Source: Bartonella apihabitans
Lineage (GTDB): Bacteria > Pseudomonadota > Alphaproteobacteria > Rhizobiales > Rhizobiaceae
DNA length: 64,000 nucleotides
Reading direction: 5' to 3'
NCBI RefSeq assembly: GCF_030758755.1
Contig: NZ_CP132387.1
Coordinates: 744,001-808,000, forward strand
Shown: positions 35,096-43,475 of the stretch, piece by piece
How the letters are laid out: each line of letters opens with the position of its first letter
Numbering within the stretch: position 1 is the stretch's first letter
The notes under the pieces: model-generated
Told to the model about the DNA's origin: nothing
The model's database searches: none
What the model saw: only the letters and a program-made list of their open reading frames with translations
Position numbers and translations under genes: made by a program

Positions 35096-35125
35096 GCCAC
35101 TATCAGGCTGGTTTTCGAAAAAAAG

Positions 35126-35155
35126 AAAAGCCCGACTTAATTGTCGGGCTTTTTT
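35126..35155 (+). terminator. Terminator after rpoC
   Basis: AAAAGCCCGAC and GTCGGGCTTTT form a stem with a TTAATT loop and a T6 tail. Strong intrinsic terminator closing the secE-rpoC cluster. Confidence 0.92.
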
Positions 35156-35230
35156 GTATTTTAACGTTTAAAAGTTTTCGGACTTGAAAGAGGAGAGCCG
35201 ATTTTTACAAAGGAATTGTTCAATCGGTTA

Positions 35231-35614
35231 TCATTTCAGATATTCGGAAATCTCAATCAGATTCAAATCGGGGTCACGTATGTAAACGGAACGGATTTTC
35301 CCATTTGCTCCGGTACGTTCGACAGGACCTTCAACAATAGGGCAGTTGTTCTTTTTCAGGTGGGTAATGACTTCATCAAGAGGAAGTTTTGATATGAAGC
35401 AGAGGTCCAAACTACCTGGAACGGGCAGGTGGGCTTTAGGCTCATATTCTTTGCCATATTGATGGAGATTGATCTTCTGATTGCCGAAGCGGAGTGCAAA
35501 ACGATTTTCTCCGAAAACTTCGAGCTTGAGCTCCAAAATTTCAGTGTAAAAACGCTTGGTCGCTTCGAGATCGAAACAAGTCATCACGATATGATCAATG
35601 TGATCTATGAACAT
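35231..35614 (-). CDS. VOC-family protein (glyoxalase/dioxygenase superfamily)
   Basis: 127-residue protein of the vicinal oxygen chelate fold: MFIDHIDHIVMTC at the start, IYIRDPDLNLIEIS at the end with the metal-binding E, and KINLHQYGKEYEP in the middle (probable metal His). It resembles the YaeR/virulence-associated VOC group. Small-molecule substrate unknown. It is convergent with rpoC and followed by a 660-base gap. Confidence 0.85.
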   Translation of the reverse strand: MFIDHIDHIVMTCFDLEATKRFYTEILELKLEVFGENRFALRFGNQKINLHQYGKEYEPKAHLPVPGSLDLCFISKLPLDEVITHLKKNNCPIVEGPVERTGANGKIRSVYIRDPDLNLIEISEYLK

Positions 35615-36273
35615 AATGGGCCTCCGGTAAACTTGAAAATAGACAACAAAGAATAAAATTGTTTCAGACGTTTTAAAGATATTAAAATCTCTTTTTCAAG
35701 AAACCTAAATTCGTTGTTTAACATCTTTTACGAGTGGAAAATAGAGCGCTCGAAACGATGTAATGAATTGGCAAAATTAAATATTTATATGGAAAATTGT
35801 ATCTGTCATCTTCGAAAGAATGATTGAGTAATCGAAATGAGTCGTTTCAAAAAAGAACCTGAATTAATGGGAAATTTAGACTGGAACCAATTACAATAAT
35901 TTTGGCTGCTGTTTTCCTAAACTTTTGCTTTCCGAAAACGGTCCTTGTTTAATAGGTAAGTTTGCGGGTACCGGTTTCACGAATTTTGCCAGTAAAACAG
36001 TAAACGCATATCTTGCTATAATTTGCGTGGCTTACGGGCGTTGGCACTCTAATTGGCGGCATTCAGGCGGATGACCGCCACTATATATCGTTGAAAGTTC
36101 AATTATTTCGGAAGTTCAAAGCGAGATAATGATTTGCCATTGCAAGGTTGAAAATCGTCGTACGGGTTGCGATCGGTTAAGTCTTGTCCCCGTCGGTATA
36201 GCGGCTATTAACGCTATTACGGGGACAAAACTTCTAAAAACGGATATCTAATGAAATTCTTTGCTGGAAAACA
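35615..36273. other. 659-base gap without a supported gene
   Basis: No coding pattern seen on either strand. Contains one long inverted repeat (36184-36228). Possible remnant of a lost gene, but no recognisable family wording survives. Confidence 0.45.
36184..36228. terminator. Two-tier inverted repeat downstream of the MHS transporter
   Basis: TTGTCCCCGT pairs with ACGGGGACAA, and inside it ATAGCG pairs with CGCTAT. It lies just downstream of the transporter stop (minus strand). Neither flank has a good T-run, so terminator or RNA element are both possible. Confidence 0.4.
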
Positions 36274-37584
36274 CTAGTTCTTGAACTTGGTATATCGTTT
36301 CCCTTGGTCGCAAAGAACGGAGACGACGACAATGATCGCCGAGCAGATTAAAATTAAGGAAACAGCGGATGTAGAATGGGTCGGCGACGCTGCGACAAGC
36401 CCTAAGGCACTCATTGGAGCCAAACCGCCGGCAATTGCTGTTCCAAGCTCACGACCGGTTCCAACGCCTGTGGATCTGGTTTCGACAGGAAATTGACGGC
36501 TTAAAAATGACCCTTGTGGCGCAAACATCATCGGCGCCAGGATACCTGTGGCGATGGCAAGAGCAAAGTAGATCATAAGGTGATTACCGCTTTCGAGCAA
36601 TATCATAAAGGGGTAAGCAAAGGCAATAGAAAGGATACCACCGGTAGCTAAAACGGCTTTGCTACTCCAACGGTCGCATAACCAGCCGAATGCCGGGACA
36701 GAAAAAATAGCTATGAAGCTCGCAATTGTTATCGAAAGTGATGTGGTTTTCGCACTTACATGCTGATACTCGACAAGATAAGCGAGTGAAAAAGTTTTAA
36801 AAATATAACTTAAGGCGTTATATCCGATAGCAACGAAAAAGACGACCAACAGACCTTTGAAACTGTATTTAAATACATCTTTCAAAGGCGTGTTATGTTG
36901 AGTGTGTTCATTTTTCATATCAACGAATTCGGGTGTTTCAGGTAATTGACTGCGAACCCATAAGCCGACAAAAACAAGTGCAATCGACAACAGAAAAGGT
37001 ATTCTCCATCCGCCTGAGATTAAAAAATTATCGCCATGAATGGTGAGTATATAGATAATTCCCGAAGATAGTAGGAGCCCGAGATTTAATCCCAGAGCTG
37101 GCCAGGCACCTTGCCTTCCGCGTCTGGTTTGCGAGGCGTGTTCATATGAGGTTACCGCCGCACCTGCCAATTCTGCACCGGCTCCAAGTCCTTGAATAAT
37201 TCTTATTGCGACAAGCAGAACCGCACTCCAAATGCCCAACTTTTCATAAGACGGGATGAGACCTATCAGGGCAGTGCATGTACCCATCATACAAAATGTT
37301 ACAAATAACATTTTTTTGCGACCGTAACGATCTCCGAAATATCCAAAGAACATACCGCCGATTGGACGCGCAAGAAAACCGATTGCAAAAGTGGCAAACG
37401 CTTTCAAAGTGGCTGATTGTGTATCGGAACTGTCGAAAAATACACGGCCGAATACGATTGATGCCATGGTTGCATAAAGATAGAAATCATACCATTCCAA
37501 CATCGACCCGACGATCGTAGCTGTCGCAACTTTTCTGTTGCGCTTTTTTGTTTCAACTTCCGTTTCATCTTTTATTACGTTCAT
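36274..37584 (-). CDS. MFS transporter of the metabolite:H+ symporter (MHS) type
   Basis: 436-residue inner-membrane transporter with about 12 helices. Family wording includes GSMLEWYDFYLYATMASIV near the N-terminus, the MFS loop GYFGDRYGRKKML, RIIQGLGAGAE and GWLCDRWSSKAVL. MHS proteins take up carboxylates such as ketoglutarate, citrate, shikimate or betaines. The start MNVIKDETE follows GGGAGGAGCTTAGG. It diverges from lhgO over about 186 bases that hold three inverted repeats, so a 2-hydroxyglutarate or related dicarboxylate substrate is a reasonable inference but unproven. Confidence 0.88.
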   Translation of the reverse strand: MNVIKDETEVETKKRNRKVATATIVGSMLEWYDFYLYATMASIVFGRVFFDSSDTQSATLKAFATFAIGFLARPIGGMFFGYFGDRYGRKKMLFVTFCMMGTCTALIGLIPSYEKLGIWSAVLLVAIRIIQGLGAGAELAGAAVTSYEHASQTRRGRQGAWPALGLNLGLLLSSGIIYILTIHGDNFLISGGWRIPFLLSIALVFVGLWVRSQLPETPEFVDMKNEHTQHNTPLKDVFKYSFKGLLVVFFVAIGYNALSYIFKTFSLAYLVEYQHVSAKTTSLSITIASFIAIFSVPAFGWLCDRWSSKAVLATGGILSIAFAYPFMILLESGNHLMIYFALAIATGILAPMMFAPQGSFLSRQFPVETRSTGVGTGRELGTAIAGGLAPMSALGLVAASPTHSTSAVSLILICSAIIVVVSVLCDQGKRYTKFKN

Positions 37585-37686
37585 CCTAAGCTCCTCCCAT
37601 GTCGCGAACGTCTTCCTCCAGCGTGTGAATGGCACGCATTGATGAAAGCGCGACCACTAAACTTTATCGCGATTGTTATTGCCAGA

Positions 37687-37732
37687 TATCATGTTGTATG
37701 ATAACTTGACAAGTCAATTTGATAACTATCAA
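37687..37732. promoter_or_regulatory. Candidate operator cluster between MHS transporter and lhgO
   Basis: Three inverted repeats in a row: TATCAT-N5-ATGATA (37687-37703), TTGAC-AA-GTCAA (37706-37717) and TTGATA-AC-TATCAA (37719-37732). The stretch AAGTCAATTTGATA (37711-37724) recurs with one base less as AAGTCAATTGATA at 39214-39226, upstream of the GntR gene. Likely sites for the nearby FCD/GntR regulator; TTGACA at 37706 could also be a -35 box. Confidence 0.55.
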
Positions 37733-37770
37733 AATCAAAAAATCCGGTTCAATTTTTTGGGAGGAAATAA

Positions 37771-38970
37771 GTGGCATTTTATGATTTTTGCGTTGTTGGT
37801 GCCGGAATTGTCGGTTTGTCAACCGCTATGCAGCTATTGCAAAAATATCCGCAGAAGAAGCTCGTCGTTATTGAGAAGGAAGGTGGGCCGGCATTTCATC
37901 AAACCGGGCATAATAGCGGGGTTATTCATGCAGGAGTATATTACGCCCCTGGCAGTTTAAAAGCGCGATTTTGCAAAGAAGGATTGGCAGCGACTATCGC
38001 CTTTTGTAAGTCTCATAATGTCCGCTTTGAACAATGCGGTAAATTGATTGTTGCTACCAACCCGATAGAACTCGAACGGCTTGATGCGCTTGAACAAAGG
38101 GCAACCAAAAATGGTTTAAATCTCGAAAGAGTTGACAAGGGATGGATAAAGGAAAACGAACCGTCTATTTCGGGTTTAAGCGGTTTGCTCGTTAAAGATA
38201 CCGGTATTGTCGATTATCCAGGTATGTGCAAAGCAATGGCAAATGAAATTATCCGTTTAGGAGGGGAAATTCGCTACAATACGGCATGTTTTGCTATAGA
38301 AGAAAAAGCGGATTGCGTTGTTGTAGGCAATTCGGCCGGAACTATAGAAGCGAGATATCTCATTGTCTGTGGTGGACTACAGGCGGATCGACTCGCCAAA
38401 ATGGCAGGTTTGAAGATAGATTTCCAGATTATCCCTTTTCGTGGAGATTATTTTCGTCTGTCATCACGTTTGAAGAATTTGCCCAAACATCTCATTTATC
38501 CGGTACCAGATCCCGACCTTCCATTTTTGGGAGTTCATCTAACAAGAATGATTAATGGAGCCACCACTGTCGGGCCCAATGCATGTTTGGCACTGGCGCG
38601 TGAAAAATATTCCCGCTTTGCTTTCAATCTTAAAGATGCCTTATCCATGGTGTCTTTTTCCGGTCTCTGGCACGTATTGTGGAACAATAGAAAGTCGGCT
38701 TTTTCCGAGCTGGAAAGCAGCTTTATGCCGAGACAATATCTCAAATTATGCCAAAAGTACTGTCCTGAACTGAAAATTGAGGATTTGCAGCCCTATCCTT
38801 CAGGCATAAGGGCTCAAGCAGTTTTAGCCAATGGGGATATGGTTCATGACTTTTTAATAAAACAGACTGCACGTATGATACATATATGTAACGCGCCTTC
38901 ACCGGCAGCTACTGCATCATTACCGATCGGTCGTCACATTGTTTCGCTCGTTGAAAAAATGGATGTCTAA
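37771..38970 (+). CDS. lhgO: L-2-hydroxyglutarate oxidase/dehydrogenase
   Basis: FAD enzyme of 399 residues that oxidises L-2-hydroxyglutarate to 2-oxoglutarate. The GTG start follows GGGAGGAAATAA. The FAD-binding motif VVGAGIVGLSTA is at residues 8-19; QTGHNSGVIHAGVYY near 46-60 and the C-terminal SPAATASLPIGRHIV are family hallmarks of LhgO/YgaF. In Pseudomonas and E. coli lhgO sits with csiD (glutarate hydroxylase) and a GntR regulator; csiD is absent here and an MHS transporter is divergent instead, so the substrate may be imported rather than made from glutarate or lysine. Confidence 0.9.
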   Translation: MAFYDFCVVGAGIVGLSTAMQLLQKYPQKKLVVIEKEGGPAFHQTGHNSGVIHAGVYYAPGSLKARFCKEGLAATIAFCKSHNVRFEQCGKLIVATNPIELERLDALEQRATKNGLNLERVDKGWIKENEPSISGLSGLLVKDTGIVDYPGMCKAMANEIIRLGGEIRYNTACFAIEEKADCVVVGNSAGTIEARYLIVCGGLQADRLAKMAGLKIDFQIIPFRGDYFRLSSRLKNLPKHLIYPVPDPDLPFLGVHLTRMINGATTVGPNACLALAREKYSRFAFNLKDALSMVSFSGLWHVLWNNRKSAFSELESSFMPRQYLKLCQKYCPELKIEDLQPYPSGIRAQAVLANGDMVHDFLIKQTARMIHICNAPSPAATASLPIGRHIVSLVEKMDV

Positions 38971-39334
38971 ACCATTAAAGTTATCTGAATTGATAATTCA
39001 AGATAAAAACGAAAGACAATATTTTTATATAAAATATTAAATTTGAGTTATATTAATTATTTTACCGTTTGAATTAATATAATTCATAGATAAGTTTTAT
39101 TAGAAGAATAATAATATTGGATATAGAAATATTTTATGAATTTTAATTTAAAAAATTATTGTAGAGAGAAATTTGTTGACGTTGAAATGCAGATTATAAA
39201 AATGGCCCGTGTCAAGTCAATTGATAGAGCTTTCAGACGTAAAATCTTGTTTTGTTGAAAAAATTACGTAAATTGGAGTTGTGACGGCTACGTTGCAAGT
39301 TCTGGCGGGTAAAACAAAAGAAGAGTTTCTGGTG
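38971..39334. promoter_or_regulatory. AT-rich leader upstream of the FCD/GntR regulator
   Basis: 364 bases, very AT-rich around 39000-39150. Near 39211-39226 a GTCAAGTCAATTGATAG element matches the lhgO operator region, suggesting autoregulation. No gene seen. Confidence 0.4.
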
Positions 39335-40087
39335 ATGGATAAAAATAACTTAGATGCCGCTACAATAAACGGCAATTTAAACGATACGACAAACTATCCA
39401 CCAGTAAGAAGAAGAGCGACATTGGCCGATCAGATCGTTGAGGTGTTGCGGTCTCGAATTACGTCCGGAAACTTGGCTGTTGGAGATCAACTGCCGACCG
39501 AACAACAACTTTCGGATGGTTTTCAGGTTAGCCGGGCAGTGGTGCGCGAGGCTATTGCACGTTTGAAACAAACTGGACTGATAAGAACACAGCAGGGCCG
39601 CGGGGCTTTTGTGATCAAGCCGAGTGATCCGGCAGATTTTTTAAAACTTGATTTTCATTCCGGTGTTAAGCCTTTTCATGTAATGGAGCTAAGGCGTGTC
39701 ATCGAAGTTACTGCGGCCAGATTTGCTGCACAAAGACGGACGGATGATGATATTGCCCATCTTAATCACGAGATAGCAATTTTGGAAAATGCAGGGGACG
39801 ATCTTGCCAGACGTGTTGAAGCTGATATGAAGTTTCACCAAGCTATTGCAGTAGCAAGTGGAAATCCGCTTTTTGTGCTGGTTTTAGAGAAATTGCATGA
39901 AACAATGACAGATTTTTTGAAGCTTGCTCATGGCAATACAAGCAAGGTGGCGGGAGCGTTTCAAGCTGCTGAAAAGGAACATCGGGCAGTTGTAGAGGCA
40001 ATATTGAACGGCGATAAAGATAAAGCGGGAAACGCCATGCTACAACATTTGGAGCGGTCGGCTATCAGACTTTCAATTTTTAAATAA
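39335..40087 (+). CDS. FCD-domain GntR-family transcriptional regulator
   Basis: 250 residues. The N-terminal winged helix-turn-helix (about 30-95) has GDQLPTEQQLSDGFQVSRAV followed by VREAIARLKQ, and the C-terminal FCD effector domain (about 110-245) has the His/Asp metal-site wording with VMELRRVIEV and EADMKFHQAIAVASGN. An ATG at 39335 is used; a GTG 54 bases upstream also opens the frame. Position next to lhgO and a shared operator-like element suggest it controls the transporter/lhgO pair, as CsiR-type FCD regulators do elsewhere. Effector unknown. Confidence 0.88.
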   Translation: MDKNNLDAATINGNLNDTTNYPPVRRRATLADQIVEVLRSRITSGNLAVGDQLPTEQQLSDGFQVSRAVVREAIARLKQTGLIRTQQGRGAFVIKPSDPADFLKLDFHSGVKPFHVMELRRVIEVTAARFAAQRRTDDDIAHLNHEIAILENAGDDLARRVEADMKFHQAIAVASGNPLFVLVLEKLHETMTDFLKLAHGNTSKVAGAFQAAEKEHRAVVEAILNGDKDKAGNAMLQHLERSAIRLSIFK

Positions 40088-40122
40088 TCTAGCCGATTTT
40101 AAAAATCGGATTTCTGATCAGA

Positions 40123-40518
40123 TTAATGATCGTTTTCTTCGTGATGGTGGTCATCGTGATCACCGATTTCGATATTGGCATCGTCAAGAGTTAGCTCATG
40201 GCGTTCGCAGGTTTCATACATCCAATTCGTGAATTTTACTTTCAATCCGTTAAGCGAATAAAGATCAGTATAGTAGATGCGATTTGTTGCCATGCACCAA
40301 GGGACATCTTTCGCATCTATTCCCGATTGTTTGTGGAGAAGTTCCGTAACATAAGCAATACCTTCTTCACAGCTTTCGGTGCGGCAATAATTTTTATCCT
40401 CGGCAAAGGCATAAAGCTCGGATTTGCCAAGCCAGTTGACGAGGCTGTTGAAAGAAATCGGAATGGCGGCAATGATAATCAAAACGATCAAGCCAAATAT
40501 CCAAATTTTCTTATGCAT
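40123..40518 (-). CDS. Small membrane-anchored protein with His-rich tail
   Basis: 131-residue hypothetical protein. After a basic start (MHKKIW) there is one hydrophobic helix (IFGLIVLIIIAAIPISF), then a soluble part with four cysteines (NYCRTESC, PWCMAT, ETCERH) and a C-terminal run ending GDHDDHHHEENDH. It is probably a periplasm-facing anchored protein; cysteines may form disulfides and the tail may bind Zn, Ni or Cu. The ATG at 40518 is chosen because the upstream frame is non-hydrophobic and unlike a protein. Family not recognised. It is convergent with the GntR gene. Confidence 0.6.
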   Translation of the reverse strand: MHKKIWIFGLIVLIIIAAIPISFNSLVNWLGKSELYAFAEDKNYCRTESCEEGIAYVTELLHKQSGIDAKDVPWCMATNRIYYTDLYSLNGLKVKFTNWMYETCERHELTLDDANIEIGDHDDHHHEENDH

Positions 40519-40969
40519 GATGGCACACTTCGCTTGACGTGTTCGTTTGTTGACGACGTTTTCACCTTGTCCACATGATAGCCGGATTGAGGCCTTTGAA
40601 ATAGAGCATAATTGCATCACTCTTTTAAAAAATTCAAATATAAGAGAGTATTCTCGTGGCAAATTGCTGATACGAACGCCCGAACAAGCGCATTATAGTC
40701 TGACATAACGGTGTTGAAGCGAGCCTATTGCTGCCTTAATAAACGATGGAAAAATGGAGTGGGTTTAGAAAAATTGCCGTCAAGCGGTTCAAAGCGATGA
40801 AAGGCGTTGTGAGTGGTATAATCGGTTGGTGCGAAGATATAATTGTGGTGGAATGGAATTTTAATGGCCGCGTTCTATTGCATCAGCATTTTTCAACGCT
40901 ATGGTGGAAACAAAAGAGGGAAATATTGAGGTTTGACAGATTGTTAGTCGAACTTTGTTTGGTAAGCTT
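40519..40969. other. 451-base gap between two divergent small genes
   Basis: No supported gene. Should carry the promoters for the His-rich protein gene (minus) and the MerR gene (plus); no clear consensus element was recognised. Confidence 0.4.
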
Positions 40970-41356
40970 ATGCATGAATATTATTCAATAGGTGAACTTA
41001 CACGGGAATTTGGCGTAACAACGCGGACATTGCGTTATTATGAAGATCAGGGGCTTATTGTCCCGATGCGCCGTGGCAGGACACGTCTCTATACCGAGCT
41101 TGATCGGCATCGGTTGCAACAGATATTAAGAGCCAAACGACTGAATTTCACTTTGGCAGAAATTGCCTCTTTGTTGACCGTTACCGGTACGCCGCTTGAT
41201 GATACGGTGAAAGTCGAGAACGTATTGCAGGAAATAAAAGAAAAACGCGAAGATCTCAAACAGATGCGCCGCGATATAGACGAATCATTGCACGAGCTTG
41301 AACGCATAGAAGAAATATGTTTCGAGCGTTTGGCCGAACGGGAAGTCAATGGTTAA
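40970..41356 (+). CDS. MerR-family transcriptional regulator
   Basis: 128 residues. The N-terminal HTH reads YYSIGELTREFGVTTRTLRY then YEDQGLIVP, with the wing RGRTRLYTELDRHRL and a coiled-coil dimerisation helix ending in CFERL. It lacks the paired Cys of metal-sensing MerR/CueR types, so a metabolite or stress role is more likely. The ATG at 40970 is used; TTTGGTAAGCTT precedes it. No obvious target is adjacent apart from the convergent DUF1624 gene. Confidence 0.88.
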   Translation: MHEYYSIGELTREFGVTTRTLRYYEDQGLIVPMRRGRTRLYTELDRHRLQQILRAKRLNFTLAEIASLLTVTGTPLDDTVKVENVLQEIKEKREDLKQMRRDIDESLHELERIEEICFERLAEREVNG

Positions 41357-41398
41357 GTCGAAGATAAATTCAGGACAGTTTTAACGCTTTCATCAAAG

Positions 41399-42367
41399 CT
41401 ATTGTTGCTTCAGAACAGTTTGCCCCCAGCAAGCATTGATGGATTTTTGTAACCTTTCATCGGTCTGGCTGACCTCTCCTCTAGAAAATTCGCTCATCAT
41501 TTGTTGCTGATCTATTTGGTCAAATACGCAACTGCAAAAAGCAGTACATAAATGACTATCGGCTTCACTCTCACGACACTCGTTTATACAGGAGTTTTCC
41601 AAGGGTTTACGCAATGCATCCGGAGAGGGGGGAAAAACAGCAGAGATACAATAAAGGAGCGCTAACAGGACAGGTTGGTGAACGAGATAAAATATGAGGC
41701 TGTGGCGCCCGATGAGCTGCAAGGATTTATTGAGCCATTGTGGGCGGATTCCGTTTTGCAAATATATAAATAGATGAAACTTGTCGCAGATGCGGGCTGT
41801 TGTAAGCCCTAAAAGAGCTGAGCCAAACCACGGGAAAACCGGAACATAATCAAATGAGGGGAGGGGATAGCTCGAAAATCCGATCCATAACAGAAAAGGT
41901 GCGTTGAAAAAATCCGATTTCAGTATGAATGGCAACAGAACAAAAATAAAAATAGCCAAAAAATTCAACACAAGCGGCGTATGCAAGAAGAGCAATCCGA
42001 TGACAGTCGCCACAGCTATTTCATGCAATATTCCGAAATAGATGAAGCCTTGCGGCATGATGAAATAGGTAACAACAGAGACAACTAAAGCAGCCAGTAC
42101 GATGATCGACAAGCGTCGGAAATAGGGGAACAAGCGGAACTGTTTTCCCTGTGCAAGATAGAGACTGAAACCGGAAATAAACAGGAAGCAAAACGCGACA
42201 ATGCGCGCCAGAACGCGCAAACTGCCTTCAGCAGGAACCTGAGGGTCTATATAGGAAAAATAGCTCAAATCCCAACTGAAATGATAAACCACCATGCCAA
42301 TCAGTGCGAGCCCGCGAAAGAGATCAACCTTTTGTAATCGTATTTTAATCGTTTCAGGCTGGTTCAT
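41399..42367 (-). CDS. DUF1624 membrane protein (heparan-alpha-glucosaminide N-acetyltransferase-like)
   Basis: 322 residues with about seven to eight hydrophobic helices. The start QKVDLFRGLALIGMVVYHFSWDLSYF carries the DLxRGxA and YHFxWD motifs of the DUF1624/HGSNAT-catalytic family, thought to move acyl groups across the membrane. Near the C-terminus HSLIFYLVHQP is the conserved final helix. The tail after it is soluble and Cys-rich (SCINEC, LCTAFCSCVF), a feature I recall from other Rhizobiales members. Substrate unknown. Confidence 0.8.
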   Translation of the reverse strand: MNQPETIKIRLQKVDLFRGLALIGMVVYHFSWDLSYFSYIDPQVPAEGSLRVLARIVAFCFLFISGFSLYLAQGKQFRLFPYFRRLSIIVLAALVVSVVTYFIMPQGFIYFGILHEIAVATVIGLLFLHTPLVLNFLAIFIFVLLPFILKSDFFNAPFLLWIGFSSYPLPSFDYVPVFPWFGSALLGLTTARICDKFHLFIYLQNGIRPQWLNKSLQLIGRHSLIFYLVHQPVLLALLYCISAVFPPSPDALRKPLENSCINECRESEADSHLCTAFCSCVFDQIDQQQMMSEFSRGEVSQTDERLQKSINACWGQTVLKQQ

Positions 42368-42462
42368 ATCGGTATCCTTTGCTATCTATCTAACACAAAG
42401 TTCTTGCTTTGCTTGGGTAAATTAGGCCGCTTGTTCATTTTTCCTGTGGGTGGAACATAAAA

Positions 42463-43140
42463 ATGACCAGAATTGAAAAATTTTGCGACGTTGTAAAAAG
42501 TAGAAAGTCTATCAGGGCTTATCTGGATAAAGACGTTGACCGTAAGATGGTGGAAGATATTTTGCGCTTATCGTCGCGAGCACCTTCGGGAGCCAATATT
42601 CAAGCTTGGCAAGTTATCGTTCTTCATAACGGTGCATTGAAAAAGTTGGGACAAAAACTTTTTGACATGTCGGTCGCAGGTATAAAAGAAGAATGTGAAT
42701 ATCAATTTTATCCCCGTTCGTGGCGTGAGCCTTATCTCGCGCGACGGCGTAAAGTCGGCTGGGACCTTTATCGGTCACTGGGTATCGCGCGTTCAGAGCG
42801 GAGCAAGATAGTACACCAGCAAGCGAAAAATTTTATGTTTTTTGGTGCTCCTGTGGGACTTATTTTTACAATGGACAGGGATATGGAGTTTGGCAGTTGG
42901 CTCGATCTTGGCTGTTTTATTCAGACAATCGCACTTGTAGCGAGAAGTTATGGTCTTGATAGCTGTATTCAGGCGGCTTTTTCAGAATATCATAAAACGA
43001 TCTCTGAAGAGCTTCAAATACCCCCCGAACGGCAAGTTATTTGCGGACTTGCCCTAGGCTATCGCGATGAAAACGCACCTGAAAACAATTTTCCGACCGA
43101 ACGTGTCCCGTTGGAGGATTTTGTTCGCTTTGTCGATTGA
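42463..43140 (+). CDS. Nitroreductase-family FMN oxidoreductase
   Basis: 225 residues. The nitroreductase fold is shown by VKSRKSIRAYLDKDVDR at residues 11-27 (FMN phosphate site), SRAPSGANIQAWQVIVL near 45-61, and the C-terminal ICGLALGYRDENAPEN and RVPLEDFV. NAD(P)H-dependent reduction of nitro or quinone compounds is the family activity; the physiological substrate is unknown. Well separated from neighbours, likely monocistronic. Confidence 0.88.
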   Translation: MTRIEKFCDVVKSRKSIRAYLDKDVDRKMVEDILRLSSRAPSGANIQAWQVIVLHNGALKKLGQKLFDMSVAGIKEECEYQFYPRSWREPYLARRRKVGWDLYRSLGIARSERSKIVHQQAKNFMFFGAPVGLIFTMDRDMEFGSWLDLGCFIQTIALVARSYGLDSCIQAAFSEYHKTISEELQIPPERQVICGLALGYRDENAPENNFPTERVPLEDFVRFVD

Positions 43141-43314
43141 GTTTGACCGGAACGGGATTTCGCTTTGCTTAAATGGTAAATGCCGCGAAAATATTTTGTG
43201 AATAGAAAAATTTGTTAATCAAATTTTAATATTGTGTCTTTGCGGGTTCACCGTTATAGCTGTGCTCAATACGAATTCTGCGTTGATTGTATTGCGGGTA
43301 TCAAAAGGTGCTTT

Positions 43315-43416
43315 ATGGATGAAATTGTCGAAAAATCATGTTGGGGCATCGCTATTCGGGCATCACTCGGACTCCTTGCTATTATTGCCGTGATTTATCT
43401 GACTGTCGGTTTCTAG
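43315..43416 (+). CDS. Possible 33-residue single-helix membrane peptide
   Basis: Starts at ATG after AAAAGGTGCTTT. Reads MDEIVEKSCWGIAIRASLG followed by a hydrophobic helix (LLAIIAVIYLTVGF). A plausible small membrane protein; also explained by chance in an AT-rich gap between nitroreductase and sdaA. Function unknown. Confidence 0.35.
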   Translation: MDEIVEKSCWGIAIRASLGLLAIIAVIYLTVGF

Positions 43417-43475
43417 AATTCGTTCAGGCGCAAACGTCCATTTTATAATGGATATCGATTTGTTCGTTTAAATCC

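Noticed and set aside
38971..39280. AT-rich stretch as a replication origin or integration site
   Set aside because: No DnaA boxes, iterons or att-like direct repeats were seen; it is simply a leader region.
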